Made by a program: the position numbers and the translations under genes. Below, piece after piece: positions 9,766-20,015 of a DNA stretch of 64,000 bases; the first letter of the stretch is position 1; each line of letters begins with the position of its first letter. This stretch comes from Saussurea involucrata. Its lineage: Eukaryota > Streptophyta > Magnoliopsida > Asterales > Asteraceae. The notes below the pieces were generated by a model, which was given only the letters and a program-made list of their open reading frames with translations, searched no databases and was not told where the DNA came from. The DNA is taken from assembly GCA_033807775.1 (NCBI GenBank), contig CM066313.1, positions 88,599,484 to 88,663,483 on the forward strand. Reading direction: 5' to 3'.

Positions 9766-12645
9766 TCATTGGATTGGCATTAAGCCCATTCCCCTCGATG
9801 TATAAGAGACTTTTTCTCTATTAAGGCCTTTTGTCAAAGGATTTGCGATATTTTCCTTTGACTTTACATAATCGATGGAAATGATTCCATTCTTCAGCAA
9901 GTCTCGTATTGTTTTGTGGCGACGCCTGATATGTCTCGATTTGCCGTTATAAATTTGATTCTTTGCTCTTGTAAGAGCAGCCATACTATCACAATGTATG
10001 CACACGGCGGTAACAGGCTTAGGCCACAAGGGAATACCCTCTAGGAAGCTTTTAAGCCATTCTGCCTCTTCGACAACTTTATCTAAGGCTACGAATTCGG
10101 CTTCCATGGTTGACCGTGTATTTACGGTTTGCTTCGAAGATTTCCAAGATATGGCTGCACCACCAAGTGTAAACACATAGCCACTTGTGGACTTACTTTC
10201 AGAATGATTGAAAATCCAGTTTGCATCACAATATCCTTCTAGTACGGGAGGATATTTGGTATAGTATAACCCATAGTGCATTGTGTACTTCAGATATCGA
10301 AGCACTCTTATAAGTGCATACCAATGATCCTTACTTGGGTTATGTGAGTATCGACTAAGTCTACTCACGGTATATGCTAGATCCGGTCTCATACAATTCA
10401 TAATGTACATCAAACTTCCAAGCACTTAAGTGTATTCCAATTGAGACACACTCTCTCCTTGATTCTTCTTAAGTTGGCTTGAAGGATCAAAAGGAGCGAC
10501 TACCGGTCTATCATCATAGTGACCAAATTTCCTAAGAACTTTCTCAACATAGTGAGATTGAGTCAGAATGTAACTGTTAGGATCTATTTGGATCTTTATC
10601 CCAAGAATTACATCTGCTACTCCAAGATCTTTCATATCAAACGAGGAGTGCAACATCTTCTTGGTTTGATTGATTACATCCAAGTTGGTCCCCATGATTA
10701 GCATATCATCTACATATAGACATATTATGACACATGCGTTCATGCTTTGTTTCACATATACGCATTTGTCACACTCATTAATTTGGAAACCATTTGATAG
10801 AAGAGTGTTATCAAACTTTTCATGCCATTGCTTTGGGGCTTGTTTAAGTCCATATAAAGACTTCACAAGTTTGCATACTTTATTCTCTTGACCTTTTACA
10901 ACAAAACTTTCCGGTTGTTGCATATAAATTTCTTCATCTAATTCACCATTTAAGAAAGCAGTTTTCACATCCATTTGATGTATGTGTAGGTTGTGAATTG
11001 CTGCTATAGCCACCAATGTCCTAATGGACGTGATTCGTGTTACCGGTGAATAGGTGTCAAAGAAATCTTGACCTTTCTTTTGGCGGTAACCTTTGGCAAC
11101 TAATCGAGCTTTATATTTCTCTATAGTACCATCAGGTCTTAGTTTCCGCTTGAAAATCCATTTATGACCAATTGCCTTGTGACCCGGTGGTAAGTCTACC
11201 AATCTCCATGTGTTATTCTGAACAATGGAGTCTATCTCACATTGAATGGCCTCTTTCCAATAAGGTGCCTCCGATGAGTCCATGGCGGCTTTATAGGATT
11301 GAGGTTCTTCATCGACAACGAATGTCATGAAGTCGGGTCCAAAGTCTTTAGCAATCTTTCCCCTTTTACTTCTTCTAGGCTCTAAGTTTTCTTCTTGAGC
11401 CTTTGATGTACCCTCTTCATTTTGTTTAACACTATCGGTGTTATCTACTTCACATACTCTCTTCCTTGGATTAGAGATTTCTTTCCCTTTATCCTTGTAA
11501 GGAAAGATGTGTTCAAAGAATTCAGCCTCAATTGATTCCATAATTGTGTTGTTGTGGATATCTTCATTGTTTGACTTATAGACCAAAAATCTATAAACAG
11601 CACTATTACTTGCCGGACCAAGATATACACAATCAATGGTCTTCGGTCCAAGTTTTGTCCTTTTGGGTAAAGGTACTTGAACCTTTGCAAGACAACCCCA
11701 CACTTTCATCCTTTTGTAGGAAGGAAGTTTTCCTTTCCATAGTTCATAAGGAGATTTATCGCTTTTCTTATGAGGAATTCTATTAAGTATCATATTTGCA
11801 GTTAAGCATGCTTCACCCCACAAACTATGTGGTGCTCCCGAAGTAATCAACATTGAATTAATCATGTTCTTCAATGTTCTGTTTTTCCTTTCGACTACTC
11901 CATTTTGTTGTGGAGTATAGGGAGCTGTTGTTTGGTGAACTATACCATGATGAGAACAAAATTCTGCAAAGTCCTTAGACTCGTATTCTCCTCCTCTATC
12001 GGATCTCAGAATTTTTATTCTTTTGTCAAGTTGGTTTTCAACTTCAGCCTTGTATGTCTTAAACATATTCAAAGCTTCATCTTTGGTATGTATTAGGTAT
12101 ACATAACAATATTTACTGCAATCATCAATAAATGATACATAATAGTTCTTTCCTCCACGTGTGGGTGTGGCTTTGTAATCACATAAATCGCTGTGGATAA
12201 GTCCAAGTACTTGATTAGACTTTTCAACAGATTTATGTGGATGGCTTGAGTATTTCGACTCAACACATACCTCACATTTTGTCTTGTTATCCATGGAACA
12301 CTTGGGTAATGACCTAAGTTTTGTCATCCATTGTAAGGATCGGAAGTTTACATGTCCTAGACGGGAATGCCATAAGGAAGAAGAGTCAAGCATGTACATA
12401 GAAGCGGAGCTAGAGCCCGCAGTTTTATTGCTATTTACAACATTTACAATATTTACATCGTCATTGTTCATCACACTAAGTTTGAAGAGCCCCTCATTAA
12501 GGTAGCCCTTGCCAACATACATCCCACCCTTAGTAATCACAAATTTATCAGATTCAAACACCATCTTGAATCCTTTGTTACTAAGTGTGGGTCCAGAAAT
12601 CAAGTTCTTTGTAAAAGACGGTAATTGTATTCGTTTGCGTTCCAA
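9766..12645 (-). pseudogene. Copia-B integrase, RT and RNase H (one in-frame stop)
   Basis: A nearly complete pol on the minus strand: about 740 codons to a TAA at 10426-10428, then another 219 codons in the same frame to 9766. Order: pre-integrase zinc region ('LWHSRLGHVNF', 'CEVCVESKY'); integrase core with Asp in 'LIHSDLCDY', Asp in 'LRSDRGGEYE' and Glu in 'GVVERKNRTL'; RT with 'HKWIFKRKLRPDGTIEKYKA', 'MDVKTAFLNGEL', 'SLYGLKQAPKQW' and catalytic 'YVDDM'; RNase H with 'GYCDANW' and 'STMEAEFVAL'. The single nonsense codon lies before 'LGSLMYIMNCMRPDLAY'. Most of gag and all of the protease are absent upstream, so this copy is defective although its enzymes are well preserved. Confidence 0.93.
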
Positions 12646-12860
12646 ATATCCAAGGATCGTTGGAACATAGCCAATTCAATTTGGGATGGGGCGTTTTCTC
12701 CCTCTCCAACCGGTGGTGTCGGTGCTTGATCGGTAAGCACGTTAGACACTTTCAACGTCGTCAAGTAGAAGAGCATCTTTTGTTGCCATCTTCTAAAATC
12801 GGAACCCTTAAATTTTTTGGGTTTCTCCACATTCGATTTCAACAAGGAAGAGTTTTCCAT
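12600..12860 (-). pseudogene. Copia-B gag N-terminal fragment
   Basis: ATG at 12860, 26 nt inside LTR3. It encodes about 80 residues of a Copia Gag N-terminus ('KFKGSDFRRWQQKMLFYLTTL'), then joins out of frame to pre-integrase sequence near 12645. The rest of capsid, the zinc knuckle and the protease are deleted. The same junction occurs in the duplicate at 8294-8554, so the deletion predates the tandem duplication. Confidence 0.85.
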
Positions 12861-12885
12861 CGTCAACGAAATTTCTGTCTAAGAT
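12861..12885 (-). promoter_or_regulatory. Copia-B leader, candidate non-tRNA primer site
   Basis: The 25 nt between LTR3 and the gag ATG lack TGG or any match to the initiator tRNA-Met site. Instead CTTAGACAGAAATT (minus strand, 12883-12870) is the exact complement of AATTTCTGTCTAAG in the LTR of the same transcript (minus strand, 13108-13095). It starts 2 nt from the LTR edge, where a primer binding site belongs. Self-priming is an inference; a U5-AUG type RNA duplex is the main alternative. Confidence 0.6.
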
Positions 12886-13494
12886 TGTTAGACCTTAGAT
12901 ACACGAATTGAAATTCGTAACACAATCTTGAATCAAATGGAAAACTGAATTTATTTATATAGATATGTATATACGAAATTTACATAAAAATGAAAATACA
13001 TAATCAAAAGTTCAAGATAAAATACTAACTCGACTTTCTGGATCACGAAGTTGAAGAAGATCGTTATTTGGATTGAGGCCTGTCAAGCAGTGTCCTTAGA
13101 CAGAAATTCGTCCCACGTACCGTATTGATTGGACGTCTATCTAGAGGATACAACAACCCGTTCAAGAATCGAACTCTCGAACCTGACGAATCAAACTATG
13201 TTTCCTTCTTGAAGAACAATGAAGAACTTTGAGAGAATTTGAGAGAGTATGCGTTTGTGTATATTGTAATCTGTTACATATGCTTCATATTTATAGAAGA
13301 TCAACCGGTGCCAATGAAAAGTCACACCTTTTCATGAAAAGGTGGCGGTTGGTGGCGGTTGGTGTGAATGAAAAGTCACACATTTTCATGAAAAGTCACA
13401 CATTTTCATGAAAAGTCACACATTTTCATATAAAAGGTCACACCTTTTCATATGAAAAGTCACATCTTTTCATATGTAACAGATTATCCCAACA
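12886..13494 (-). repeat. Copia-B LTR3, 5' LTR of the element (609 bp)
   Basis: On the minus strand it begins TGTTGGGATAATCTG at 13494 and ends GGTCTAACA at 12886. A TATA box TATAAATA sits at 13295-13288, followed by a CT-rich start region. The U3 part (13310-13480) contains about six copies of a roughly 20-bp palindromic unit plus a doubled GGTGGCGGTT, one unit more than LTR2. The element therefore reads away from 13494 toward lower coordinates. Confidence 0.93.
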
Positions 13495-13963
13495 TAAAAT
13501 CCCCATTCAGTAGAGTAAACTTATCATCCTCGCTCCTACACGGAGCCAAATCAGAATCTGCCACACACCCATTACCAGAATCATACCCATAACAGAAATC
13601 CGGCGTCCAAATTAAAGAGCTATCACCATTTACAATTTGGCCTTGTGGAGTCAAAATCCACATGGGTTGAACACCATTGATGCCATGAAAACTAAAGTAT
13701 CTCTCTTCATTATTGTATACATAACTGAGATTGTACTGATATTGGTTGAATGGATTGTTTACACCCATGAACTCAAATGTTTGAGTATTCAAATCTCCAC
13801 TTGTCCAATATGGCTGTCCTCACTGTCGAATCATTAATCTCGGAGAATTTTCTACTTCCGGTTCCCAGCTCAATGTAAAAGCACCCAAATCAGGCATTTC
13901 ATCGGTCATCCAAGAAGCTAAGTTCCAACTCTGGCTCGTTCTAAGGTCCAAAACTTTGCCACG
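13495..13963 (-). pseudogene. G-type lectin S-receptor-like pseudogene, S-locus glycoprotein domain
   Basis: Minus-strand translation from about 13963 gives the end of the bulb-lectin part ('QSWNLASWMTDEMPDLG', 'FTLSWEPE') and the S-locus glycoprotein domain ('YWTSGDLNTQTFEF', 'FCYGYDSGNGCV'). A TGA at about 13820-13822 interrupts it just before 'GQPYWTSG', where relatives usually have Arg; CGA to TGA is a simple explanation. The 5' part of the lectin exon is missing: upstream of about 13963 the sequence becomes AT-rich and non-coding. The exon continues at 7507 beyond Copia-B. It is truncated at both ends and interrupted, hence non-functional. Confidence 0.87.
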
Positions 13964-14653
13964 GAAAATTATAAAACATAATTAATCAACCTGTTAATAT
14001 GTCAACTTGAAAATTAATATTCCAAAGAAAAAGTTGTATTTTGTTTGACAATTTAAAATGGAAAATAGTAGTATAGTACATTTCTTTGGTACACATATTT
14101 TCTATTGATTTCATTCAGATTTATGGGTGGTTTACCAAAACACTTTAAGTACTTACTTGCTTGCCTTGTAACCTCGTAAGTGCTTATTAGCAAGAGTACC
14201 ACCGTAAATTACCTTATCGGGCATCAAAATAGATTGCTTGTAAATGTCTATCACCCGGTAAGCCTTTATTGGGTAAGGTAAATAACTGATCAAGTTCCAA
14301 TATTGTAGCAAAAGCTTCTTGTTTGTTTCATATATTCCAGGTATTTCCTGCTTCGTTATGAGAATTTTGATTATTCTTGTTTGGATTCATGGTTTCTGTT
14401 TATATAATTTATCACATAGAGGAGCTTTATTCATACGCCTAGACAAATTTGTTGATGAATGCGAGATGCATTCAATTAATTCGTAGAAGTCTCTTCGAAT
14501 CAATGAGAATGCTTCCTTATTACCATTTCTAAATATTTCGACCTCGACTTACAAAATAGAAAAATCACAAAAATCATCCGCCACCAATGCCAAATGCCAA
14601 AAATAGAACAAATTTTATTGATATTGCAATTTCCCGATAGCTCTTATGATATA
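13964..14653. other. Intergenic DNA between two tandem receptor-kinase remnants
   Basis: About 690 bp, AT-rich, without exons. It would be the 3' flank of the kinase gene at 14654-16519 and the former 5' flank of the S-domain pseudogene. Loose similarity of 14160-14290 to 1846-1960 was noted. Confidence 0.5.
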
Positions 14654-16519
14654 CTATCGAGCCTCCATTTCTGTAATGGTCATCTTGTTTACAGAGTGGT
14701 CATCTGACTGGCTCTCAATTGAAGTTGTGCCAATGAAGAATGCGGGCCGTTTTGGGGTAGGTAACAACAGAGTGTCATTGGTAAGCATATAGATCACGTC
14801 CGACATCTCTGGTCTGTCCACTGCATTTTCTTGTACACAGAGAAGTGCCACATGAATAGTCCTCAACAATTGGTCTACTACACAACTATCAGCTAATGTC
14901 GAGTCCTCAAACCCTCGTGCATCCCCTTGTTGCCATAGCTCCCATGCCTGAAAACCAATTCAAAGACTTCACTTATTCATGAAGAGGTACACTTTGACTT
15001 TTAGGTCAAACGAATTAAATGTTTAATCAAGTAGACATAGAAAAACTAGAGGCTTACATAGCCAATAAGATTGATTGTCTTGTGAAGATAAGAGAAGCTG
15101 GTATTTCTTCTTCCGCTCACGATTTCTAGGGTTAAGACACCAAAGCTAAAGACATCCGACTTCACAGAGAAAGTCCCTTCCATTGCATACTCCGGAGACA
15201 TGTATCCACTTTGTAAAAAATTTGAATTAGAACCGATACTTCAAGAACCAAATATTACTCATATTGAAGACAAGCCAAGTGAATGAACCGATATCCATAT
15301 CATCAATTTACTTGTAAATGATTATATGAAAATAAGCAAGTTTGGCAATGATTTTTTCCAAGAAACGTAGGAGATACAATTTTCATAGGACATTCCAATA
15401 AGAATTAGCGATGAAGTTTTCATTGGGTGTACGAAATAGATTAAAGCGTAAATTTAAAACAAGAAAGTGTTCTTACTATGTTCCAACCACCCTCTTGGTC
15501 ATTGCTTCCGACTCATTTTGTTTGAAGATTCTTGCCAAACCAAAATCAGAAATCTTGGGGTTCATATATTCGTCTAACAAAACGTTACTAGCTTTGAGAT
15601 CTTTATGAATAACCCGCATTCTCGAGTATTTATGCAGGTAAAGCAAGCCCTGAGAAATTCCTTCAATGATGTTCCATCGTTTTCGCCAGTCCAACAATGC
15701 CTTCCTGGTTTCATCTATGCATTCGATTTAACAACTCTTATTAAGCAGACTTGTACAGAAATATTGAAATAGTTAATATATTTTTGGTTTGGTAGTTTTT
15801 CTTACCAAAGATAAAGAAATCCAAACTCTTGTTAGGCATGTACTCATAAACTAGCATCTTTTCTTCTCCATGAATGCAACAACCTAGAACCCGGACAAGA
15901 TTTGTATGTTGAAGTTTGGCAATAAGTATGAGTTCGTTCTTAAATTCCACAAGCCCTTGTCCTGATGCTTTTGAAAGCCTTTTAATTGCAATTTCCCATT
16001 CATCACTAAGTTTCCCCTTTTCTTGTAAGCACGTAATATTTCGTTTTGTCAGTTTGCAGGGAGAAAAGCTATTAACAGGTCTAAAAATGCATCTCGTATC
16101 AAAATAACAAGTACCTTATAAACAGGTCCAAAACCACCCTGTCCAAGATTATTTTCACTTGAGAAGTTATTTGTGGCAGCTACCATAGAAGCAAAGCTGA
16201 ACAACATTAACTCACTTCCTTTTCTGCCATTACTTTCGAGATTAGCTGCATCGTTGAAGCTTTCTGAAGCCATCAGCTGAAGGAAATATTCGTCATCTCT
16301 CTTTTGTCTCTCCTCTACAATAAAAATCATGACTTTGAAAGCGAAATAGCTATAAACTACAAAAGATGACCAAATTAATATCATTATGAAGTGTCATACC
16401 TTCTCGTCTAAGCCTTCTCTTCTTTAGACACCACAACCACCCAACGGGAAAGAAAAGTAGAAAAAGGGCAGCAATAATTGGTGCCCAGATCCATTGTCTC
16501 GATCCTTTTGGAGGCTCCG
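14654..16519 (-). pseudogene. S-domain (G-type lectin) receptor-like kinase, TM plus kinase exons only
   Basis: Six exons with GT-AG borders join in frame: 16519-16400 (transmembrane, 'WAPIIAALFLLFFPVGWLWC', then basic KKRR), 16314-16115 (juxtamembrane, P-loop 'LGQGGFGPVYK'), 16016-15806 (Lys in 'IAIKRLS', 'VEFKNELILIAKLQHTNLVR'), 15714-15477 ('VIHKDLKASNVLLD', 'ISDFGLARIF'), 15208-15058 ('YMSPEYAMEGTFSVKSDVFS') and 14947-14654 (C-lobe, stop). That is about 404 codons and a complete Ser/Thr kinase. The catalytic loop reads HKD where most relatives have HRD. No lectin, S-locus or PAN exon lies upstream: an LTR element begins 30 bp away, at 16550. Probably a decapitated gene; a lectin-less kinase transcript cannot be excluded. 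Confidence 0.85.
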
Positions 16520-16549
16520 CTACTATACACATGTAACAAGATTACAAGA

Positions 16550-18554
16550 TGTTAGGACACAAAATGTCCTAATTATATGATAGTTTTGTAAAGGATTATA
16601 ATTGTAATATGGGCTTGGGTTATTGTAATATGGGTTTAGGCTTAATTGTGTAACAAGGGAGTATATAAGGTTTTGTGTGTGTAATTGTAGGTGTAAAAGA
16701 GATCATTTACAATGTAGCTCCATGGTGTAGTGTGTGTTTTAGAGAGAGAACCATTCTCTCTCTAGGTTGTTCTCTTACATTTGAATAATACACCATAACT
16801 TCCTTATATCTCATCTTGTAACTCTATTACTATCATCTCTTGAATTGTTGCTTGTTATTAATGGGACTAACAAGTGGTATCAGAGCCAAAATCGAAGAAA
16901 TCATTCATCGATACGATCATTCTGCAACAATTCAGATTCTACAGCCCATTTTTGATGAAACAGTAAGTTTTTTGATGAGTTTGTGTGTATAACTGTGTTT
17001 GGACAAGTGTTGAATGCTTAGGATTGATCGAAAAGTGTTTCTGAACATCATACGATCATCAATCCATCATATGTTGAACATTTTGGACGTTTTTGAGTTT
17101 TTAGTTCGGACTAAGTTCATATGTTTAAAGTTATCGCACAAGGCATGTTCATCTTTATCGCACAAGGCTATATTCATCTTTATCGCATAAGGCTATATTC
17201 ATCTTTATCTCACAAGGCTATATTCATCTTATTGCGCATCAAAGAAATTCAAGTTTATCGCACATGTGGTATGTGATAAAATAAGATGAACAATGTTTTT
17301 ATCGCGCAAGTGGCGTGTGATAAAATAAGATGAACAGTGTTTTTATCGCGCAAGTGGCGTGTGATAAAATAAGATGAACAGTGTTTTTATCGCGCAAGTG
17401 GCGTGTGATAAAATAAGATGAACAGTGTTTTTTATCGCACAAGTATCATGCGATAAAATCTATTCCTGCCCAAGTTATCGCCCATTCAATATCGGAACCC
17501 ACGTGCTAAGTCTCAGGAGGGGGACATTGTTCATGGAATTTTAGCATAAAGCGTGTGTGACATCATTCTCATATTTAGTTTGTCACATACCTATAGCAAC
17601 TGTCAAAGCTTAAAAGAGCTCAAGTTTGTCAAGATTTTCAAAAGGTAGGTGTTGGAATTAAGTCTTTGATTGGATTGGATTAGACGTTTGAGCATTTGCA
17701 ATCATTATTCTGGAGTTTTTTTTACGATGCTAGAACTTTGAGTGCTCTTAATCATTCTTCTGACCTGATCAATCAGAATTGTGAGTGCTTGCAATCATTG
17801 TTCTGGTGCTTTGGTTGTGATTCATACTTTTGAGTGCTTATAATCATTCATCTATTTCTTGAAGATTTAAGTTCTGGACTTTCATCATTCAGTGTTCTGA
17901 AGTATTTTAGAGATGAGGCTTTTTCTACAGTTGATGAACAATGTTACTTGTTTGGTTCTTCTAATCCCTACCTTGTAATGTGTGCTTCATTATGTTTCCT
18001 CCTTTGAGCAAATCCGAATCAAGTTCTTAAGCCGAATTCTTATTGAACTCGCGGTTTATCGACGGATTTGGTGTTATAAACGGAGATTGCACTTTGGTTT
18101 GTCACGCAACAACTTGCTCGTTATCTTTCTTGTGAGCTTATCGGTACGAGCTAGTGTTTCAACATTTTAAAGATGTTTTTCGTGCACTCGGTCGAGGTTA
18201 TGGTGCACATTGAATCCGGTTTTTCAAGGTTGAAATATAACGAGTAAGAGCTAATTTCAAGGGGGAGTCTAGACTACATTTGAAGAATTGCATCACTATG
18301 GTTTTCTAAAGAAATCAAGGGGGAAAGGAACTGAAGATTTGAAGATCTTTCGAGAATGGTGATTCCTTTACAAAACTATAGGGGGAGAATGTTAGGACAC
18401 AAAATGTCCTAATTATATGATAGTTTTGTAAATGATTATAATTGTAAAATGGGCTTGGGCTTAATTGTGTAACAAAGTAGTATATAAGGTTTTGTGTGTG
18501 TAATTGTAGGTGTAGAAGAGATCATTTACAATGTAGCTCCATGGTGTAGTGTGT
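16550..18554 (+). mobile_element. Non-coding LTR retroelement (LARD/TRIM-like), 3' LTR truncated
   Basis: The left LTR is 16550-16873 (324 bp, TGTTAGGACAC...GACTAACA), with TATATAAGG at about 16660. A tRNA-Met primer site TGGTATCAGAGC follows at 16876-16887. The right LTR starts at 18390 after the purine tract ATAGGGGGAGAA and breaks off at 18554. The 1.5-kb internal part has no coding capacity. It is probably a non-autonomous derivative of the Copia-like group represented by 33954 and 43252, since it shares repeated GGGGGAG tracts (about 17513, 18259, 18309, 18380). It separates the kinase exons from whatever ectodomain once lay upstream. Confidence 0.85.
17128..17460 (+). repeat. Two adjoining tandem arrays inside the 16550 element
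   Basis: First, about four copies of a roughly 25-bp unit containing TTTATCGCACAAGGCTATAT (17128-17232). Then about four copies of a 44-bp unit containing TTTTATCGCGCAAGTGGC and GTGATAAAATAAGATGAACA (17265-17455; period 44, 44, 45). TTTATCGC and GCGATAAA-like pieces recur on both strands within each unit, so transcripts could fold into short hairpins. Confidence 0.8.
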
Positions 18555-19243
18555 AAACTTTACTCTAAAAATGCGAAAATGCGTACGCGAGGGATCATAT
18601 GCACCTTATTGAAGATGAGGGCGAAAAATGTTAGAATGGACAAACGTTAAGGACCAAAAGTGAACTTTACTCTTTTATTTATTTTCCACCAATAAGATGA
18701 AACTATTATTATTTTATATATTATTTTTATAAAAAAATGTATTAGGATGATAAAATTAATAATATTTTAATCATATAATTAATGGTAAAATCTCTAATAT
18801 TTTAACCATATAATTAATGGTAAAAATATCTAAACTTAAGCTTGATACTTTTTATATTTTGGTTATATAATTTGTATGAATATAAAAACGTTTTACTCGA
18901 AAAAAATGTATGATCTAACGACTTGGCTCGGCTCGAATAGACAAGTAAAGTTTAATCGATGACTTGGGTCGGCTCGAATCGACTCGTGAAGTTTAATCGA
19001 TGACTCGGGTCGGGTCGAACCGGCTCGTGAAGTTTAATCGAGTTTTCGAACAAGTCGAGTCGAACATTGACGTTATGAAGCTCGACTCGTTAAATTAATC
19101 GAGCTTTATTTTGAGTTCAAGATCGACTCAAACTCCGTAACGATTAAGCTAGAGATAAATGAGTTATATCTCGTTAAAACCTCTACTGATTTGCACCATT
19201 ACACCCTATCTATGTGGATGGACCGTAAAAGGAAAGTTCTTAC
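18555..19243. other. Non-coding DNA with a 41-bp tandem repeat
   Basis: No exons are recognisable; the kinase part expected downstream of the LRK10L exon (on minus) is absent. Positions 18920-19043 contain three copies of a 41-bp unit beginning GACTYGGGTCGG and ending AAGTTTAATCGAT. Similar CTCG-rich text continues to about 19150. Confidence 0.6.
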
Positions 19244-20015
19244 CAGGTGTGCAACTGACCATGTAGGGTCTATCGGGGCAAAAACAACGAAATTGGAAAG
19301 CCGTCGTATTGAACCCACACCTCCCACCACTCTCCCGACAGACACCACAATCCGCCGCAAGCCACGACAACATGAACCCCCTTTTCATCACCTCAGCATA
19401 ATTCTCACCATCAACCACTACACTCCTCCCTTCTCCACCACCCAATTCCACCGGCGTCGTCACAGCCCCACTACCGCTGCCGCAAATCTCCGTTGCGGTT
19501 CTCAAATTCGTATCATTCGCAAGCATCACCAGCTCCACACTTCGCTCACATGACCGAACCCTATACCTCGCCAGAGTCGCGTTCGCGTTCGTGTAATTCA
19601 AGCAATTTGTAATGAATACGAGACTCGGTGTCGTAACACTGTCAATCAAAAACCGATTAGAATCAAGCGTTAAGTTCCTGATCATATCCGAGGGGCAGAA
19701 TACAGTCTGATTCCAAAAAATCGCCATGGTTTGAAGTCGGAGATTGCGTTTTTCGTAATCAATATTTTCCACCATGAAGTCGTTTCCTGAGATCCGAAGA
19801 ATTGGGAAACCATTTCTGCAGTTGAGCTCCAATCCAGGGTAGCCACACGTGGAGTTCTGTAAACCGTGGATGAAAAACGGATAAGTAATGTTTTGGCCAT
19901 TTCCACTGCATTGATTGGGGACGCAAGCTTCATAGTCTGGATGCGAACATAGAGATTGCTTGAGAAAAAAGAAAAAGGTGAAGAAAAGGGGGCTTATATT
20001 TTTAAGCCGTTTCAT
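19244..20015 (-). CDS. LRK10L/WAK-type receptor, extracellular first exon only
   Basis: ATG at 20015 starts a signal peptide ('MKRLKNISPLFFTFFFFLKQ'), chosen because the upstream open frame is not protein-like. A GUB_WAK galacturonan-binding domain follows ('CSGNGQNITYPFF', 'STCGYPGLELNC'), then a WAK-associated C-terminal domain ('CGVCRESGGRCGFN', 'FRCFCPD'). Many N-glycosylation sites (NIT, NST, NLT, NQT, NYT, NAT, NTT) fit an apoplastic protein. A clear donor GTAAGAAC follows CACACCTG at 19244, so this is about 257 codons of exon 1. The transmembrane and kinase exons, expected between 19243 and 18555, are missing. If the intron is retained the frame ends at 19206, giving a short secreted protein. 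Either a truncated gene or a secreted-only form. Confidence 0.8.

Larger units (their letters stand above)
7508..13494 (-). mobile_element. Copia-B: tandem LTR-internal-LTR-internal-LTR array
   Basis: A 5,987-bp insertion flanked by perfect 5-bp repeats TAAAA (7503-7507 and 13495-13499). It has three LTRs in the same orientation: 7508-7878 (truncated), 8580-9168 and 12886-13494. Between LTR2 and LTR3 lies a nearly complete internal region on the minus strand. Between LTR1 and LTR2 only 703 bp remain, identical by eye to 12183-12885. A single target duplication around three LTRs indicates one insertion followed by unequal LTR-LTR recombination, then a deletion. All copies begin TGTTAGACC and end CCCAACA on +. 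Confidence 0.92.

Noticed and set aside
19191..19553. 120-codon plus-strand frame
   Set aside because: It is antisense to the well-supported LRK10L exon and has no domain features.
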